Below, one piece after another: positions 22,711-33,899 of a DNA stretch of 64,000 nt. The stretch lies in NCBI GenBank assembly GCA_013339765.2, contig CM023457.1, forward strand, positions 51,113,745 to 51,177,744, in the 5' to 3' direction. The stretch comes from Haemaphysalis longicornis (taxonomy: Eukaryota; Arthropoda; Arachnida; Ixodida; Ixodidae). A program made the position numbers and the translations under genes. Positions within the stretch are counted from its first letter, which is position 1, and every line of letters begins with the position of its first letter. The notes under the pieces are model-generated. The model had not been told where the DNA came from. It saw only the letters and a program-made list of their open reading frames with translations, and searched no databases.

Positions 22711-23684
22711 ATTTAACCAGTTATTGGGGTTTTAACACTTTGGCCCTCGCCAGGCAACAACTGCTATGTAGTTACCTCTCCAATTAAAGCGAAATTTGTA
22801 CAAAAACTGGCCGCGAAAATTGTGTGAATTAAGAGTTTCAACACTTGGCAATGGAATTCGGATAGCCGACGGTAGTTCATGTGTCATCGTAAAACCGGTG
22901 CTTTTTCCGCAACGCCTCATTAAATATGATAGCAGACTAGGTTTCCACTTTTTCTTTTTTCATTTCGGTCACTACTAAATGCCGCTGTTAGTCAATTGAA
23001 CCCGCGTCCATGTCCCGTGAACTTCACCCCGCCGAGGTGCTCGTTCGAAGTTACGCCTCTTTTCGTCCATTCAGTGGTAGGCTTAGGCGCGGCGGGCCAA
23101 CAGCGGAAGGCTGCTATGAAACTTTCGAAAGACTTTTTCATGTACAAAGGCTCTGCAGTATGGGCGCGTGATGCAACACAACACTCGAGATAAAGCCATG
23201 TTGGAGTTGAGCGGAGTACACGGGACCGCTTCACGTGTGGAGCAGCGCTATACGGTCCGAAAGGGAAAGTTACGATTAAAATCTTCCGGCCAAATTGATT
23301 AAGCAATTACTTATGCCCACTGAGCCCATTACGTAACTGGCAGTTTCTCCGGCACCGCAGCTGTCTAATGACGCGGTCAAATGCCACGTTCAAAGAGCAA
23401 TTTATCGCCACCAGCCTCGATGTTCAACCGATGAAGAAGTCCTAAGCATGTTGGCGTTTCTTGCCGGGGCTTTACGGACGCTGTATGCTGACGGCTAACA
23501 AGGTCTTAAATTCGTGTGCACCTGCGTGCCTCCGCAAACATCGAGGCATCATACACTTCGGTGCGTCAGTTTACCGATTCCTCAGGCTTTGTTCGAACAT
23601 TTGGTCTTTCTCTGGCAAGTGCTATCCCCCTTCAAGACTACTCGTATCACCAAAATATTAATTTGGTTACAGCGAGCTCAACCT

Positions 23685-24136
23685 AGACAGAGCACCTCTC
23701 GGTATGCAAGCTTGAGTAGGCTTCGTAGCCTAAGCATGAGGCGCTGCTGTGGCACCTGATGCGAGACTGTCAAAGTGGCGCACTATTGTCCGCTATGCGT
23801 CGTAGCGTTGTTTGTGACAGCCGTTCTCGCTTAATGTTGTCGCTACCGGATTCTCACCGTAGTGTCTCATGCTTTCGCCTTCACGAGTCATTGAGTCTTG
23901 CGAGTTTTTAATGAAGGGCCTGCATAGGCAATATAAAACGTGACTCACCGAGATCGTTCTGCTGTCTTGCCGTACATGCGTAACCGAAGAGTCGCCGCAC
24001 GAAATAGTCACTTCGTAAAATCGAGACAATACATGCGATTTAGCAAGATTTGTTAGAAAACCTTTGGACCTAATGTTTTTTCGCATTTTCGTTCAAGATC
24101 GGGGGTCGTTATATTCGGGCCAACTCGTATACGGTA
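23685..24136. mobile_element. Right half of a second copy of the TA-MITE family
   Basis: It resembles 22115-22617 in order and wording (a CTCTCGGTATGCAA block, GTGTCYCATGCTTTCGC / GTGTCCCATGCTTTGCG, then TCTTGCGAGTTTTTAA / TCTTGCGAGTGTTTAA) and ends in TCGTTATATTCGGG followed by TATACGGTA. The left half is not identifiable. Confidence 0.5.
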
Positions 24137-24737
24137 CCAACCGGCCCTGCTGAGCGGTAGTGACTGTAGTAGGCGGAGCTTGGCCGTCGTCTGCTGGAGA
24201 AAAAAAAAAAAGTGCGACGTACCGCCACGCGGAGTCAGTGGCTGCGCGCATCTCGAACCAGCCCTGTTTCTCTAGGTGGTCTTGCGCCTGGCCGGTGACG
24301 TCGCAGCTTCCACAGTGTTTTGGAGGCGCGGTGAAAGGGTAAATGTGCCAGGCCTTATTGCGGGCCCTTTTTCACTCGGCTAGTACTTGAACGCTTTTAA
24401 ACCATTTTTGCAGCAGGACGTTTTTTGAATACGTAGTACTCCAGCGATTGCGCACGTAAAATCGCAACCTTTGGAACCCTGTTTAGGGTCCCTTTAAAGT
24501 GCATAAACTTTTACCAAAGCACGCTGGCATGGCCATGCCATGCTTGTTTACAAAAAGACAGACCGTGCAGCAAGCGGCCGTGGAGGCAGCCTCACAGCGA
24601 CACCACTAGTGGGTGACACATGGTGACTCACGGCGCAGCTGCGCGGCTTTGGCTTGGGCTACGCTAGCTCGCTACCGCTGAGCAGCTCGCGTGCGTTTGT
24701 TGTGTGTGCGGCGGTCGGCGTGTTTGCTCTCAATGAG

Positions 24738-25166
24738 ATGCCTCTGCCAGCCCAAAAGCGGAAGTTTTTATCGCTGCAAGATAAGGCTCAAGTCAGTGGC
24801 CCAAGTGGAGGGAGGGAGGGAGGAAGGATAGCGTCGACGAGTTTAGAACAGCCGGAAGCTCGCTCTATCATTTTGAAAAGCAAGGCTGCCAGTCTTTAAT
24901 GGCGCATCTGCTCAAAACAAAACATTGACGGCTGTGGCCTTTCTGGACGTCAACCAAGCGGTGCTCACTTAGTTTTGTGAGCAGCATTTTAACGCGGTGC
25001 ACTCGCTGGAAAAGTTCGTCAACAGAAAACGCTGGACTCCGCTTGCATGCTCGGACACACCGGTGCTGAGGGCCAAGGAGGAAAACGTGCAGAGAAGGCG
25101 AACCTGCGGGATGTTTTGGATGCGTTTGACACGATCCTATCGTTCTTAGGCGCGCACGACGATTAG
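24738..25166 (+). pseudogene. Relic of a Tigger/pogo-type transposase
   Basis: At 24738 an ATG opens MPLPAQKRKFLSLQDKAQV, which resembles the start of CENP-B/Tigger transposases (a basic KRK stretch then a LSLxDKxxV helix). At 25101-25166 a frame reads NLRDVLDAFDTILSFLGAH, then DD and a stop, like the C-terminal helix of such proteins. Nearly all of the DNA-binding and DDE catalytic parts are missing and the middle has stops, so it is dead. Confidence 0.5.
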
Positions 25167-25799
25167 CAGTAAAGCGCTTATTGTAGTGTGAGAACCGAGC
25201 TGTGAAGTTGCTGCAATGTAGGGCCCGCAAAGTAATACCCTGTAACCGACTTTCGGAAATAACTTCTCAGCTTGTAGCCGATTTTCCTGCCGTTTGTTTC
25301 ATTCTCACGGCAGCAAAGTTCCTGCAAGAGCTGAATTTTTTGGCTTTCCCCGTCGGTTTCGTTATTACGGGGTTTGACTGTAATTGAACCTGGGCCTCTG
25401 AGGTGCGAAGCTTGTCCTTGTCACGGTGAGTGACGGTCACATATCTGTTTGCCTCGAACGAGGAAGGTGGCAACAGGTGCACTGTGTAGGCTGTCGGTTG
25501 CTAGCAGTCTAGTTGTACATCTCAGTGGGAATCATTGTCTCTGCTGTAGTAAGTAGTACAGGGAATGGAGTTCTCTGTCTTGACATTGTCTGGTTGTGTG
25601 TTGTCAAGTGCAGCATTTGAGTGCCCAGCTCAAGTGTGCGTCAGCCGTATTTCAATGTCGGATTCGTCAAAGTACGCAAAGTGATCTGTCGGACTGAGTG
25701 GCATGTCGGATGCAGCAAGATGCGCAAATTCACATGTGAACCTCAGTTGGATCTCGAGCGTAGTCTCATTTGGATGTCGGATTTATAAAAATACGCAAA

Positions 25800-27720
25800 C
25801 TTAATCTTTGTGTTCAAAAGGCTCTTGGCATTCCCGTACCGGATGGTACGGGGTGCTGGCTGGGGGGGCAAAAGTTTTGCAGGTGCTGTAATACTGGGTT
25901 GGGTAGATATGGTGGAAGAGGGTAGGTAATAAGCAGTTGGTGTGTGGCTGGGGGAGTGTGGTCGCTTTGGCGCCCGAAAGGTGGGGAGCTGGAAAACAAA
26001 ACGAGACTGCGTTCCTGCCCCTTCCCTCTTTGCAGGAATGTTCCATTTTCGGCCGTTCTGCACCGAGAGGGGGGCCAGCCACCTCTGCTGCACACACCAG
26101 CATCTCAACGAGAAGACACGAGCAAGTGAACGAACACGCATACCGCAACACCACCTGCAACGACGACGACGACGTGTGTTGCCGGCGGGACAAACTAGGC
26201 ACGGGGACACGAAAGACGGTGCGAGCGGCAATTGCAGCCGCCGGCGCGTGGTGGGGAGAGCCGCGGGATGACGGAAATGCAGCAGCCAGCAGCAGCAACA
26301 GGCCCAACCTCCTCTTCAGTGCCCCACCCTCTCTTCTCGCTGGTAGAAAGTTGAGCCGGCCCTTGCACTGTAGTGTGTGTTCTCCTCTCGACTTCGGAAT
26401 AAGCGAAGCCAGCCCGCTGCTTTGTGCTTGCGACCGCGAGACGCTGGCTGACCCGGTTTCATTTCTGGCAACTGTTCTTGCTCTCTCTCTCTCTTCTCTC
26501 TGGCTCGCTCTTTCTTCGCCTCTTCTACCCTGCTTTGGGGCCTCTTTTCTGGTGCCACGTTGTGATAGGTGATGACTGGAAACAAGCATCCCTGTATCGT
26601 TGCTTTTACTTTTTTTTTCCCTCGTCCCTTTTTCTTCTTTCTACAGTTCTGGAGAAAAAGTAGAACTGGTCACATGGCTGTTGTAGGTGCTACCGAACAC
26701 ACTCCCCCCTCCCCCCTTCTCACACTATCACCTGGACGTCACTAACCATGTTCACTTGCCAGCTGCGTCTGTTGACCGCGCCGGTTTTTTTTTGTCAAGT
26801 TTGGTTTCGTTGAGTGTCATGAATGCGCTCTGCACTCTGAAGTGGCATTGATGTGCGGATTAGAAAGTGTTTGAAGTTGTAAAAGCTTCTCTAGCGGACA
26901 GCGGGAGATTGGCAACTAAGGAATACGGCGTTTCCAGGAGGAAAGTTCTTGCAGGTTCAGCACAGCCCGTTTCTGTCGTTCCGTAGCGAGGCCAGCTTAC
27001 AACCCCACCTCCCCAGCGCTTCTAAAACCGTGCACGTTTAAGAAACCGCTGCCTTTAGATTTCGATGAGTTTCCTGTCTCAGTTCAACCATCTTACCTAG
27101 AGGAGAGAGAGAGAGGGGGGGTACTGATGTTTATTGCCTCGTTACGTACGTTTTAACTTGCGGGAGTGTTGGATCCCCTCTCCCTCTTTCCAGTGCAAAG
27201 CTTGTTACACACGACTCGTGTAAAATGATACGTCGGTCAGTCTGAAAAGGGTGAAAGAGAGAAGTGGGGGACTTCGAATCAGTGAAAGTGCGAATGGAGT
27301 GTGTGTTAGTGAGTACTAAGCCCAGTTTTGCTTCAGTTCTACTATGTTTCCTTATTGGCTGGCTTTCAAAGAACCCTGTAACATTGCTTTACACTTGTCT
27401 TTCCCCGTTGGGTGCCAGTAGCGCTTGTAGACAGTGAAGACAGCTTGTTGTTTCAACCCTGTGCGGCGCTCTTGTTCTTTTTTTCCCCCCGGTTCTGCTG
27501 CGTGCGCTTGTTCTGGCGTCGCTGCTGAGATCACCACCCCGCTCCTTTGCGTTGACTCCCGCACACACACACTGGCTGCTGCTGCCAGCCACGCCTCGCA
27601 TTGTTTTCTTTGTTGAAGAAGAGTCGCTTCCCCGTAAGATGATCTTTTACTGTATAATAAGCGTTTCCTTATGTTGAATAAATTGCAGTTCTTCTAGAGT
27701 CTCCGGTGTTGTTGTTGTGT
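25800..27720 (+). other. Putative distal 3'UTR / terminal transcript segment
   Basis: This is a largely non-repetitive, GC- and CT-rich stretch after the transposon nest. It ends with AATAAA at 27677-27682, and a GT-rich stretch (about 27702-27720) follows 20-40 bp later, which is the layout of a real cleavage site. No convincing protein is encoded; the longest frames (211 aa + and 262 aa -) overlap each other and are low in complexity. It may be the end of a long Rab10 transcript or a separate non-coding RNA. This is an inference. Confidence 0.35.
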
Positions 27721-27763
27721 GCAAAATGGTGGAAGGGGAGCGCACTTTACAGTGAGGCTGTAT

Positions 27764-28147
27764 TGCTTGTATTCACTAGCGAGGCGTGCATGCAGGCAAC
27801 CGTGTGAGTGCGCCGTCACTCGTTACGTCGGGCTCCGCGGGATGGCGGTACTTGTCCGTACTAAGCACATGACTGTGTTGCACGTTAACAAACTCTACCT
27901 TAACGAATGCAAAGTATTGCCTCGAGTCCAATGTGAGTGCGATTAATAACATCTCTGTTGACACCAACGTTGAGAATCGGGTTGAAACGGAGCAGATGAC
28001 GCACGCCAGCGGTTTTTTTCTTCGGCGTGCGAGCGCAGTGACCCAAGCCGCGCCATGTCCGTGGAGCATCGGCCATGTCTGTGGCCGTTTCCAGTGTTTC
28101 CAAGCGAAGAAATTGACGGCTAAACTTTTCAACGAATACCACCTATA
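27764..28147 (-). repeat. Unclassified repeat, copy 1 (about 385 bp)
   Basis: Roughly 90% identical by eye to 46230-46623 in the opposite orientation. Both start TATAGGTGGTATTCGTTGAA and end at ACAAGCAAT. The similarity stops sharply at both ends, which marks a mobile repeat. No inverted termini or protein domain recognised. Confidence 0.8.
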
Positions 28148-28890
28148 CGCCTCGGTTTCCACATGTCTGCGAGGACAAATAAGCAAAGAACAACTTTTTC
28201 GTACTCGAGCGTTAGTGTTTTGTGTTTCCTTCCTAAAGGACACCTGGAGTGATTTTTTGGCTGGTGTCTTTCTCATCAAGCTTGAAGGGCCTCCGGAGAG
28301 CAATGTTTTGGCCGGTTTCTCTCACTCCTAAGCACGCGCACATCACCCGTCACCCTTTTTACGCATGCACGGGAAGTGTGGCATGCACGTGCAGCCAGGC
28401 TTCAAATGCTCGCCAAGATTTAAAAAATGGCCGCCTGACTGCCGCGTTTAAACTTTGGCCATCTCGCAGCCGATGTATTGGCTGTCTCACGGCGGATGCG
28501 ACCTGACTGCTGTGCTCCCTGGTTGAGCAGCTTGGGTTGATCGGTTGCGCTGACAGCCTATGATGCAGGAGGGAAACAGACAGCCCAGTGTTTGTCCACT
28601 AGAATAAAACTCCAGTTGTTCCAAGTTTCATTTAGGTAATTAATGTAAAGTGCTCAATTGTAAATTGCAAATGTGTTTTGTTTCGTGTAGTGCTTGGCCT
28701 GAGGCCAGCTTTGCCGGTCATCCTTCATCCCTAAGTGGAAGGGAACTGAATTGTTTGGGATGTGTTATCTAAGTACTACTGGCTTGAGGTTGCAAAAGAG
28801 GTCATGCCTGTATGTGGAAGAGGTTATATTTTCCTGGAATCTTTTTGTTTGTGTGCACGGACGCAAGGCTGCACCACGTTGACTCATTCG
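28148..28890. other. Spacer, nothing recognised
   Basis: No exon or repeat pair seen. An AATAAA at about 28603 has no identifiable transcript. Confidence 0.45.
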
Positions 28891-28894
28891 ATGA

Positions 28895-29080
28895 AAAAAT
28901 TTGAGAGCAATTTTGATTTTACACGAAGGAACATTTGACATCCACCTCAATGCAGCCATATGGCTACAAAGGAAAGCTATGCAGCAGTTGAAGAAAAATT
29001 CGTCCTGGTTCAGGATTTGAACCCGCGACCACCGCTTAACTGGAGCAGTCGCTCTACCAACTGAGCTAACCAGGAGGCTA
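28895..29080 (-). repeat. tRNA-derived SINE (minus strand)
   Basis: The reverse complement of 29001-29076 reads CCTGGTTAGCTCAGTTGGTA with a downstream B box GGTTCAAATCC and a final AACCAGG that pairs with the start, so it is nearly tRNA-shaped. A non-tRNA body with TTTTTCTTCAACTGC follows, as in tick SINEs. A true tRNA gene is less likely because the T stem is imperfect and the body is SINE-like. Confidence 0.7.
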
Positions 29081-29240
29081 GCCGTTTGTACCGTGAGAAC
29101 GAATTGATCAACAACTCGAAGTGAAGGACGGGTGTTAATTTTGATTTTAGCAGTGCACTCTAGTTCTTTCATAATGGTTTATTATAACTGTTAACTAAAC
29201 TTTCAGAGAGAACTACTGTAGTTGCACAAATGCTGTTTTA

Positions 29241-29472
29241 CCCGCCGCAGTGGCTCTGCGATGTGGCGTTGTGCCAAGGACGTGAGTTCGATCCCATCCG
29301 CGATGGCTGCTTTTCAGATGGAGGCAAAAAGCAAAAAGTGCCCGTGTGTTGACGTTTCTGCTCACGTTAGAGAGGCAGGTGGTCGAAAGTAACCCGTAGA
29401 CCTCCACTACGGCGCACCTCATAGCCCAGGAGTAGCTTTGGTGCTTTGGACCTAAAAAATATTTTTTTTTTT
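29241..29472 (+). repeat. Ruka-type SINE, diverged full copy
   Basis: It starts CCCGCCGCAGTGGCTC, has a B-box relic (GAGTTCGATCCC), then the shared body (ATGGAGGCAAAAAGC, CACGTTAGAG, CCTCCACTACGGCG) and a terminal A/T-rich run. It is more diverged than the 48-kb copy. Confidence 0.75.
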
Positions 29473-30148
29473 ACAAATGCTGTTTTTGCATGTGTTTTAT
29501 GGGTGGGCAAGGATTAGGTGCCGTAAAATACATAACCTCCACAGGATTAATTGCCAAAAACTAAAAGCAAATTGGCATATTTTCAGCCGTGCATCTGTAT
29601 TGGAAAAAAATTAGAGGCGTTCCACTCAAAGCTGTCGGAAGTGCAGAGCAGTGATTCACCATAATGGGCTGTAGCGCCGTTACCTGCTCACTGCTGCTGC
29701 CACCCAACACATTTCAAATTTCCCGCCTTCGCAGTGCTCGCGCGCTCCCTGCTTGAAGCTGCGCCAGCAGGAGTTTTGTGCTTTTCATGCTTGATTTTCC
29801 TCCCACATGTGCCGGCGTTGCACTGCCACTTTTTTTCGCTTACTGTCGTAAAAACCAACCCAACGAGCGTTGATAACTAAATGAACGTGGGCGCTGCGCC
29901 AAACAACGGGGAGACATGACAAGCGCCAGCGGCTCACAAATTTCGAACGCTTATGACTATATAAGCTGCTTGGCTTTTGAAGCCTCTGCGAGACGCCACG
30001 ACGACAGCGGCTACGACAGAACGCCCTGTTGCTCTACTTGGGCCCAGCGAGCGAGCTACGACGACAAGGCGAGCCCTAAAGTGCTCTGCACTTCAAATAG
30101 GAGCCAGTAATAACTGGAACTACCTGGAACTGAACTAATAACTGGAAC

Positions 30149-30345
30149 TATGGCAGCCACTTTTCTGATGGAAGCAAAAAAGTGATGATGACTGAGTGTT
30201 TGAGATTTCCGTGCACGTTAAAGAACCCCATGTGGTCCAAAGTTATCCGGAGCTTTCCACTACGGCGCACCTCATAGCCTGTGTAGCATCGGTGTGGTAA
30301 ACCTCATAATCAGCTACCCTACCTAAGAAAAAAAAAAAACATCTG
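30149..30345 (+). repeat. Ruka-type SINE, 3' part
   Basis: The body motifs CACGTTAAAGAACCCC, TTATCCGGAGC and CCACTACGGCGCACCTCAT occur in order, followed by AACCTCATAATCAG and an A-run at 30328-30340. The tRNA head is missing. Confidence 0.75.
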
Positions 30346-30840
30346 AATGCGTTCCGCCAGAATGTGTTTCCCCAAACTTTGCCCTCGGGTAAGAAAGCAT
30401 TTCAGATCATTGTGTGCCTCAAGTTTAGAATTGTGAATGCCAGTGTAGTTGAGGGCAAAGTTTAGGGGTGCATACTCAAACTCTGTGCTGCATTTTGGGT
30501 GGCACGTCGGTGTCTGCATGTATTTGATTAAAGTAGGTTGCAATAGTACTGCAGCGACACTGTTCATTCCCGATGAAATCCAAGGTTGGACAAAACCTCG
30601 CCGGTTGGGGTGAGAGATTAATAGTTAAAAAATCATAGTTAAAAAAACTTGCAGCCTTTCTTGCATTCTTAATTAACCTTTTGTCGGTGACCACAAGTTT
30701 TTTTAAGTGTGAACTGTTGATTCCCCTCGCACCAGCACATCGCCAAGTATGCGACTTGGGTCACCGTACTCTTCCTTACAGCAATGCCACGGTGCATGGG
30801 TGTGGCAGTGCGATAGTTTTCTAAGCTTGCCATTTTAACG
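30346..30840. other. Spacer, nothing recognised
   Basis: No exon, RNA gene or paired repeat found. Confidence 0.45.
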
Positions 30841-30844
30841 CAGA

Positions 30845-31465
30845 ATGTTTATGGTACCGTGGCGCAGAAAAGCCAGCGTTGGCGGCGTTGATTGTGAGCA
30901 GAAATTCCCGTACGCCACCTGGCGGCGCCAACTGAGACGACCAGGGCTTGTTTGCTCGAACGCGAAGCGTCCAGTCATACCTCAGCACTGGCCCCGGAAA
31001 TGGCACACGATCGTTCACAGGATTAGAACGGGATCGGCAAGAACCCCACACTTTCGCGCCACAAGATTCGGCAGCCTAGATGACCCCGAGTGTTCGCGGT
31101 GCTCAGCCAATAATGACATTGCACACATCCTGTGGGACTGTCCTCGTTTTGCCGACTGTCGCGAACAAGCCTTCAAAACCGTAGGATTGGCAATCCCACC
31201 GAGCCTTAATGATTGGCTTTATCCAGGCAGTTCCAATCAGAGCGAAGAACGGCGCCTGCTCGTCGCTCTACGAAACTTCGTAGAGGACTCTGGTCTGTAC
31301 CATTTCCTTTAATTCCACACCCAATTGGATGTATCCTACTTTTTCCCCAACTCCCATTACTTAATCCCTCTCCCCTAGACACCAAAATTCGCTAAAGCGT
31401 AACATGGCGTCTTTGTATGCCTTGTACATAAAATAAATGCGTGTTACCACCACCGCGATAAGTGT
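30845..31465 (+). mobile_element. Non-LTR retrotransposon 3' end with ORF2 C-terminus
   Basis: An open frame (30845-31315) ends a retrotransposon polyprotein. It contains IRTGSARTPHF, then CSRC followed by HILWDCPRF, the Cys-Cys-His-Cys knuckle found after the reverse transcriptase/RNase H of Jockey/I-type elements. A stop, a 3'UTR and AAATAAATGCG with an ACC-repeat tail follow. The frame is intact, so the insertion is fairly young, but it is 5'-truncated at about 30840. Confidence 0.8.
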
Positions 31466-31870
31466 GGGAATAAGTTCTCAACTACGGCTTCAGCGTTGTT
31501 TAGGAAATAAGTCGTTTGCCAGAAACTGATATAAACGCTCGGTTAAAGTGGCGTTTTTGTCGGGTTTCCTGGAAACCGGTTTATTTGCCATGGCCGACTT
31601 CGACTTATTGGCGTCTTATTCGTAAGCGGGAACTTGCGCGTACGGGCAAACGGGCCCTGGATCATAAGCCACTGCCCCAACAGATGGCATGTGGGACCAG
31701 AAAGTTTACATTGCTCGTCGGTGCTGCTAGGGGTACGATGACATCAGTGCTAGGGTGTAATATGCCTTACTGTGTGCTCGCTCTTGGTACACGTGATGGA
31801 TGCGCTACCATATATCAAACTCGACATGCTACAGTCTTCCTCTTCATCACGCGTGATAATGCTATTGCTC
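31466..31870. other. Spacer, nothing recognised
   Basis: One 120-codon frame (31516-31878) has no recognisable domain and is probably chance. Confidence 0.4.
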
Positions 31871-31874
31871 ACAC

Positions 31875-32811
31875 CTAAAGGGGCCACATAGGCAGTGTAC
31901 AAATTTGGTTGATTAGAAAGACTGCTTTGTTCACAAACTGTACACAAGTAATGCAGCTATTAATTCTGACAAAACACAAGTTTGGTTCATTTGAAACATT
32001 TCCTCATTAGAATCATACTGACATCGTTTTGAACGCATACTTCGCTCTAATAAGCTATATAATTAGGAAGAAAGGGAATGGACATGCGACCCACTGGCTC
32101 ATTTCCCGCAACAGAGCCTATGATGTCATATGCCCAGTGCACCGCGATTGGCTGAGGTCGGCAAAAGCAAACGCAAATTAGGCACGGCTTATAAGCTTGC
32201 CGAACAAGCTATTTGCGCTTAAATGTAATGCGTATTAATTTTACAGCAGTAAGAATGGTGCGGTAAACAGTGGAAGTTACAAAAATATGCGTAAACGTAG
32301 AAGTACCGATGCCCACTGCTGTTGGTACTGGGCGCACTATGCTTGTTTTAGCTGCACAGCAGACTGCTATTTGGAGTTCCTTGCACGAAACTGGTCGACT
32401 GGCATACGGCGTTGCCCACTGACCCGTTTGTCGAGCATACCCCATGTTCTGGAAACGGATTCATTTCTACGTACAAAACAGCCAGGTGCAAATCCGGTCA
32501 AAAACAAAGCAACGGCGGACAACGGTCTGTGGCTGAGTATGGTAGCTCCATCTGGGAGGACTAGCGGCAAGCGAGGCTGCAGAGCCGAATGACGCAGTGG
32601 TAGTTCGCCTACCCTTGCGAGTTCATGGCAGATGTCGGAAACACAGATTTGGGGGAGAATCAAAAGTTTAAGCCTAAATCCGGTCCAAAATTGATATTTT
32701 CTGGCTGAATAGCCCATCGTTTGCTGCCGGACAAGCGCTGCGGGCACTACAAAACATGAAATCATTAGAATAAAACAAACTTGTATTCTGTCTGCGTGGC
32801 CTCCTTTAGAG
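31875..32811. mobile_element. TIR element, about 0.94 kb (full copy of the 18-kb family)
   Basis: CTAAAGGGGCCACATAGGCAG on the left and, inverted, CTAAAGGAGGCCACGCAGAC on the right, each followed by TACAARTTTG and an ATTAGAA/ATTCTAA-like block, form imperfect terminal repeats of about 45 bp. The right 570 bp is repeated at 18268-18830. No transposase. Confidence 0.7.
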
Positions 32812-33498
32812 GAACAGCACGAAGCATTGGCGACTCACGGCAACGTGAATATATTTTCTTGAATACATCGTTTCTGCAATTGGTGGCCGCCGTACTAACA
32901 CATCACCAGGAAACACGAATGAGTGATTGTAGTGGGGCCCGTGTAGTTCCGTTTGATCGCATCACTTGAATGCTAACGCGTATAACATGAAAATCTATGG
33001 TGATTAGTGGCTGGCCGTTATGATCGTCACATGCTCGCTGCTCTTACACGTCACTATCGCGAAATTTAAAAGCTTTTTAATACTTTTCGCGTTTTTGTGG
33101 TTAAACACATTGTTTGTGGCTGGAATGAAGATGGGGGAGGTCCTGAAGTCTAATTCTGTCAAATTAAAGTTGTATTTTGCCTTGAATGCAAATTTTAAGC
33201 GCCCCCCAATTTTCTTTATATGGTAGGTGTGTCCAGCTCGGACCAGGATTCCCTGCCAGAGTGTCCATCTTTAATGTAATGCTCTCTCCAGTTTTTGTTT
33301 TACCGATTGTGTTTTGCTGATCGACTTAGGTTCGCTTAATGTATATCTGTTCTTGTTGATTTTGGGGGATTCAATTGTCGCTGCATTTCGACTGGCATAA
33401 CTTAGTAGAAGTTACAGCTGGAGCAGAAATTTAACACTCAAAGCGCACCCCACAAAGATAAATGTGGAGTTCTAGAGGGCATCTATTACCTGTGATTT
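32812..33498. other. Spacer, nothing recognised
   Basis: AT-rich DNA with no exon or repeat partner in this window. Confidence 0.45.
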
Positions 33499-33540
33499 TA
33501 AGGGGGCACACTGGTCTTAAAGCAAACATGTTTATTTTTA
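33499..33540 (+). mobile_element. Solo piggyBac-like end
   Basis: TTAA at 33499-33502 is followed by GGGGGCACACTGGTCTTA, which resembles the terminal repeat of the 711-bp element at 19617-20327. No partner end was found downstream, so this copy is truncated or has been interrupted. Confidence 0.5.
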
Positions 33541-33828
33541 CAGTAACGATGACGAAAATTGGAGGACATGCGTAGTTTCTCATTCTGACTGTAGATATTA
33601 AATTTGTTTTTGTGTAAACGACTACATTAAAATTTAATGGGATTTTTATATTTGATTTTTTTGGCAGCTTTTGTAAAAAATACTGCTGGAGTGATGCAGC
33701 TGAACAAGTCACCAGTGAACTATGCACAAATCAAGTAGTGCAATAAGACTAAAAGAATAATTCTTTCTGGTCTGTAGCAGAAGTTACGACCGTTTCAAGT
33801 TTGGAATTGGAAGCCAAAACCGTTTTTT

Positions 33829-33864
33829 CTGGTTCCCACCTTCCAGGCCCGGAGGTGGGAACCA
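33829..33864. repeat. Hairpin in a GGTGGGAACC repeat patch
   Basis: TGGTTCCCACCTT and AGGTGGGAACCA form arms around CCAGGCCCGG. Another GGTGGGAACC copy follows within 10 bp, and CCACCTTCCAAG copies come after that. Confidence 0.6.
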
Positions 33865-33899
33865 GACCAAGGTGGGAACCACCTTCCAAGCCCACCTTC

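Larger units (their letters stand above)
21060..24496. mobile_element. Second-level insertion with AAAGGGGTCC ends
   Basis: AAAGGGGTCCTAAATAGG at 21060 and, inverted, AAAGGGACCCTAAACAGG near 24496 match at 14 of 18 positions and bracket a block inside the outer element. A target duplication could not be fixed. Confidence 0.45.
20817..25382. mobile_element. pogo/Tigger-like element filled with nested insertions
   Basis: The ends read ACAGTCAAACCC and, inverted, TACAGTCAAACCCC, with AACGAA-type sub-terminal motifs and a TA at the boundary, as in Tc1/mariner-group Tigger/pogo elements. The right part contains relics of a CENP-B/Tigger-type transposase (24738-25166). The 4.6-kb length is explained by other elements inserted at about 21060-24496. 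Confidence 0.65.

Noticed and set aside
25801..26589. Longest frames in the window (262 aa minus, 211 aa plus)
   Set aside because: They overlap on opposite strands in GC/CT-rich DNA, are rich in Ser/Arg/Pro, and match no domain. They fit a GC-rich untranslated segment better than a gene.
29001..29076. tRNA gene
   Set aside because: Nearly tRNA-shaped, but the T stem has a mismatch and a SINE body follows, so it is called a SINE.
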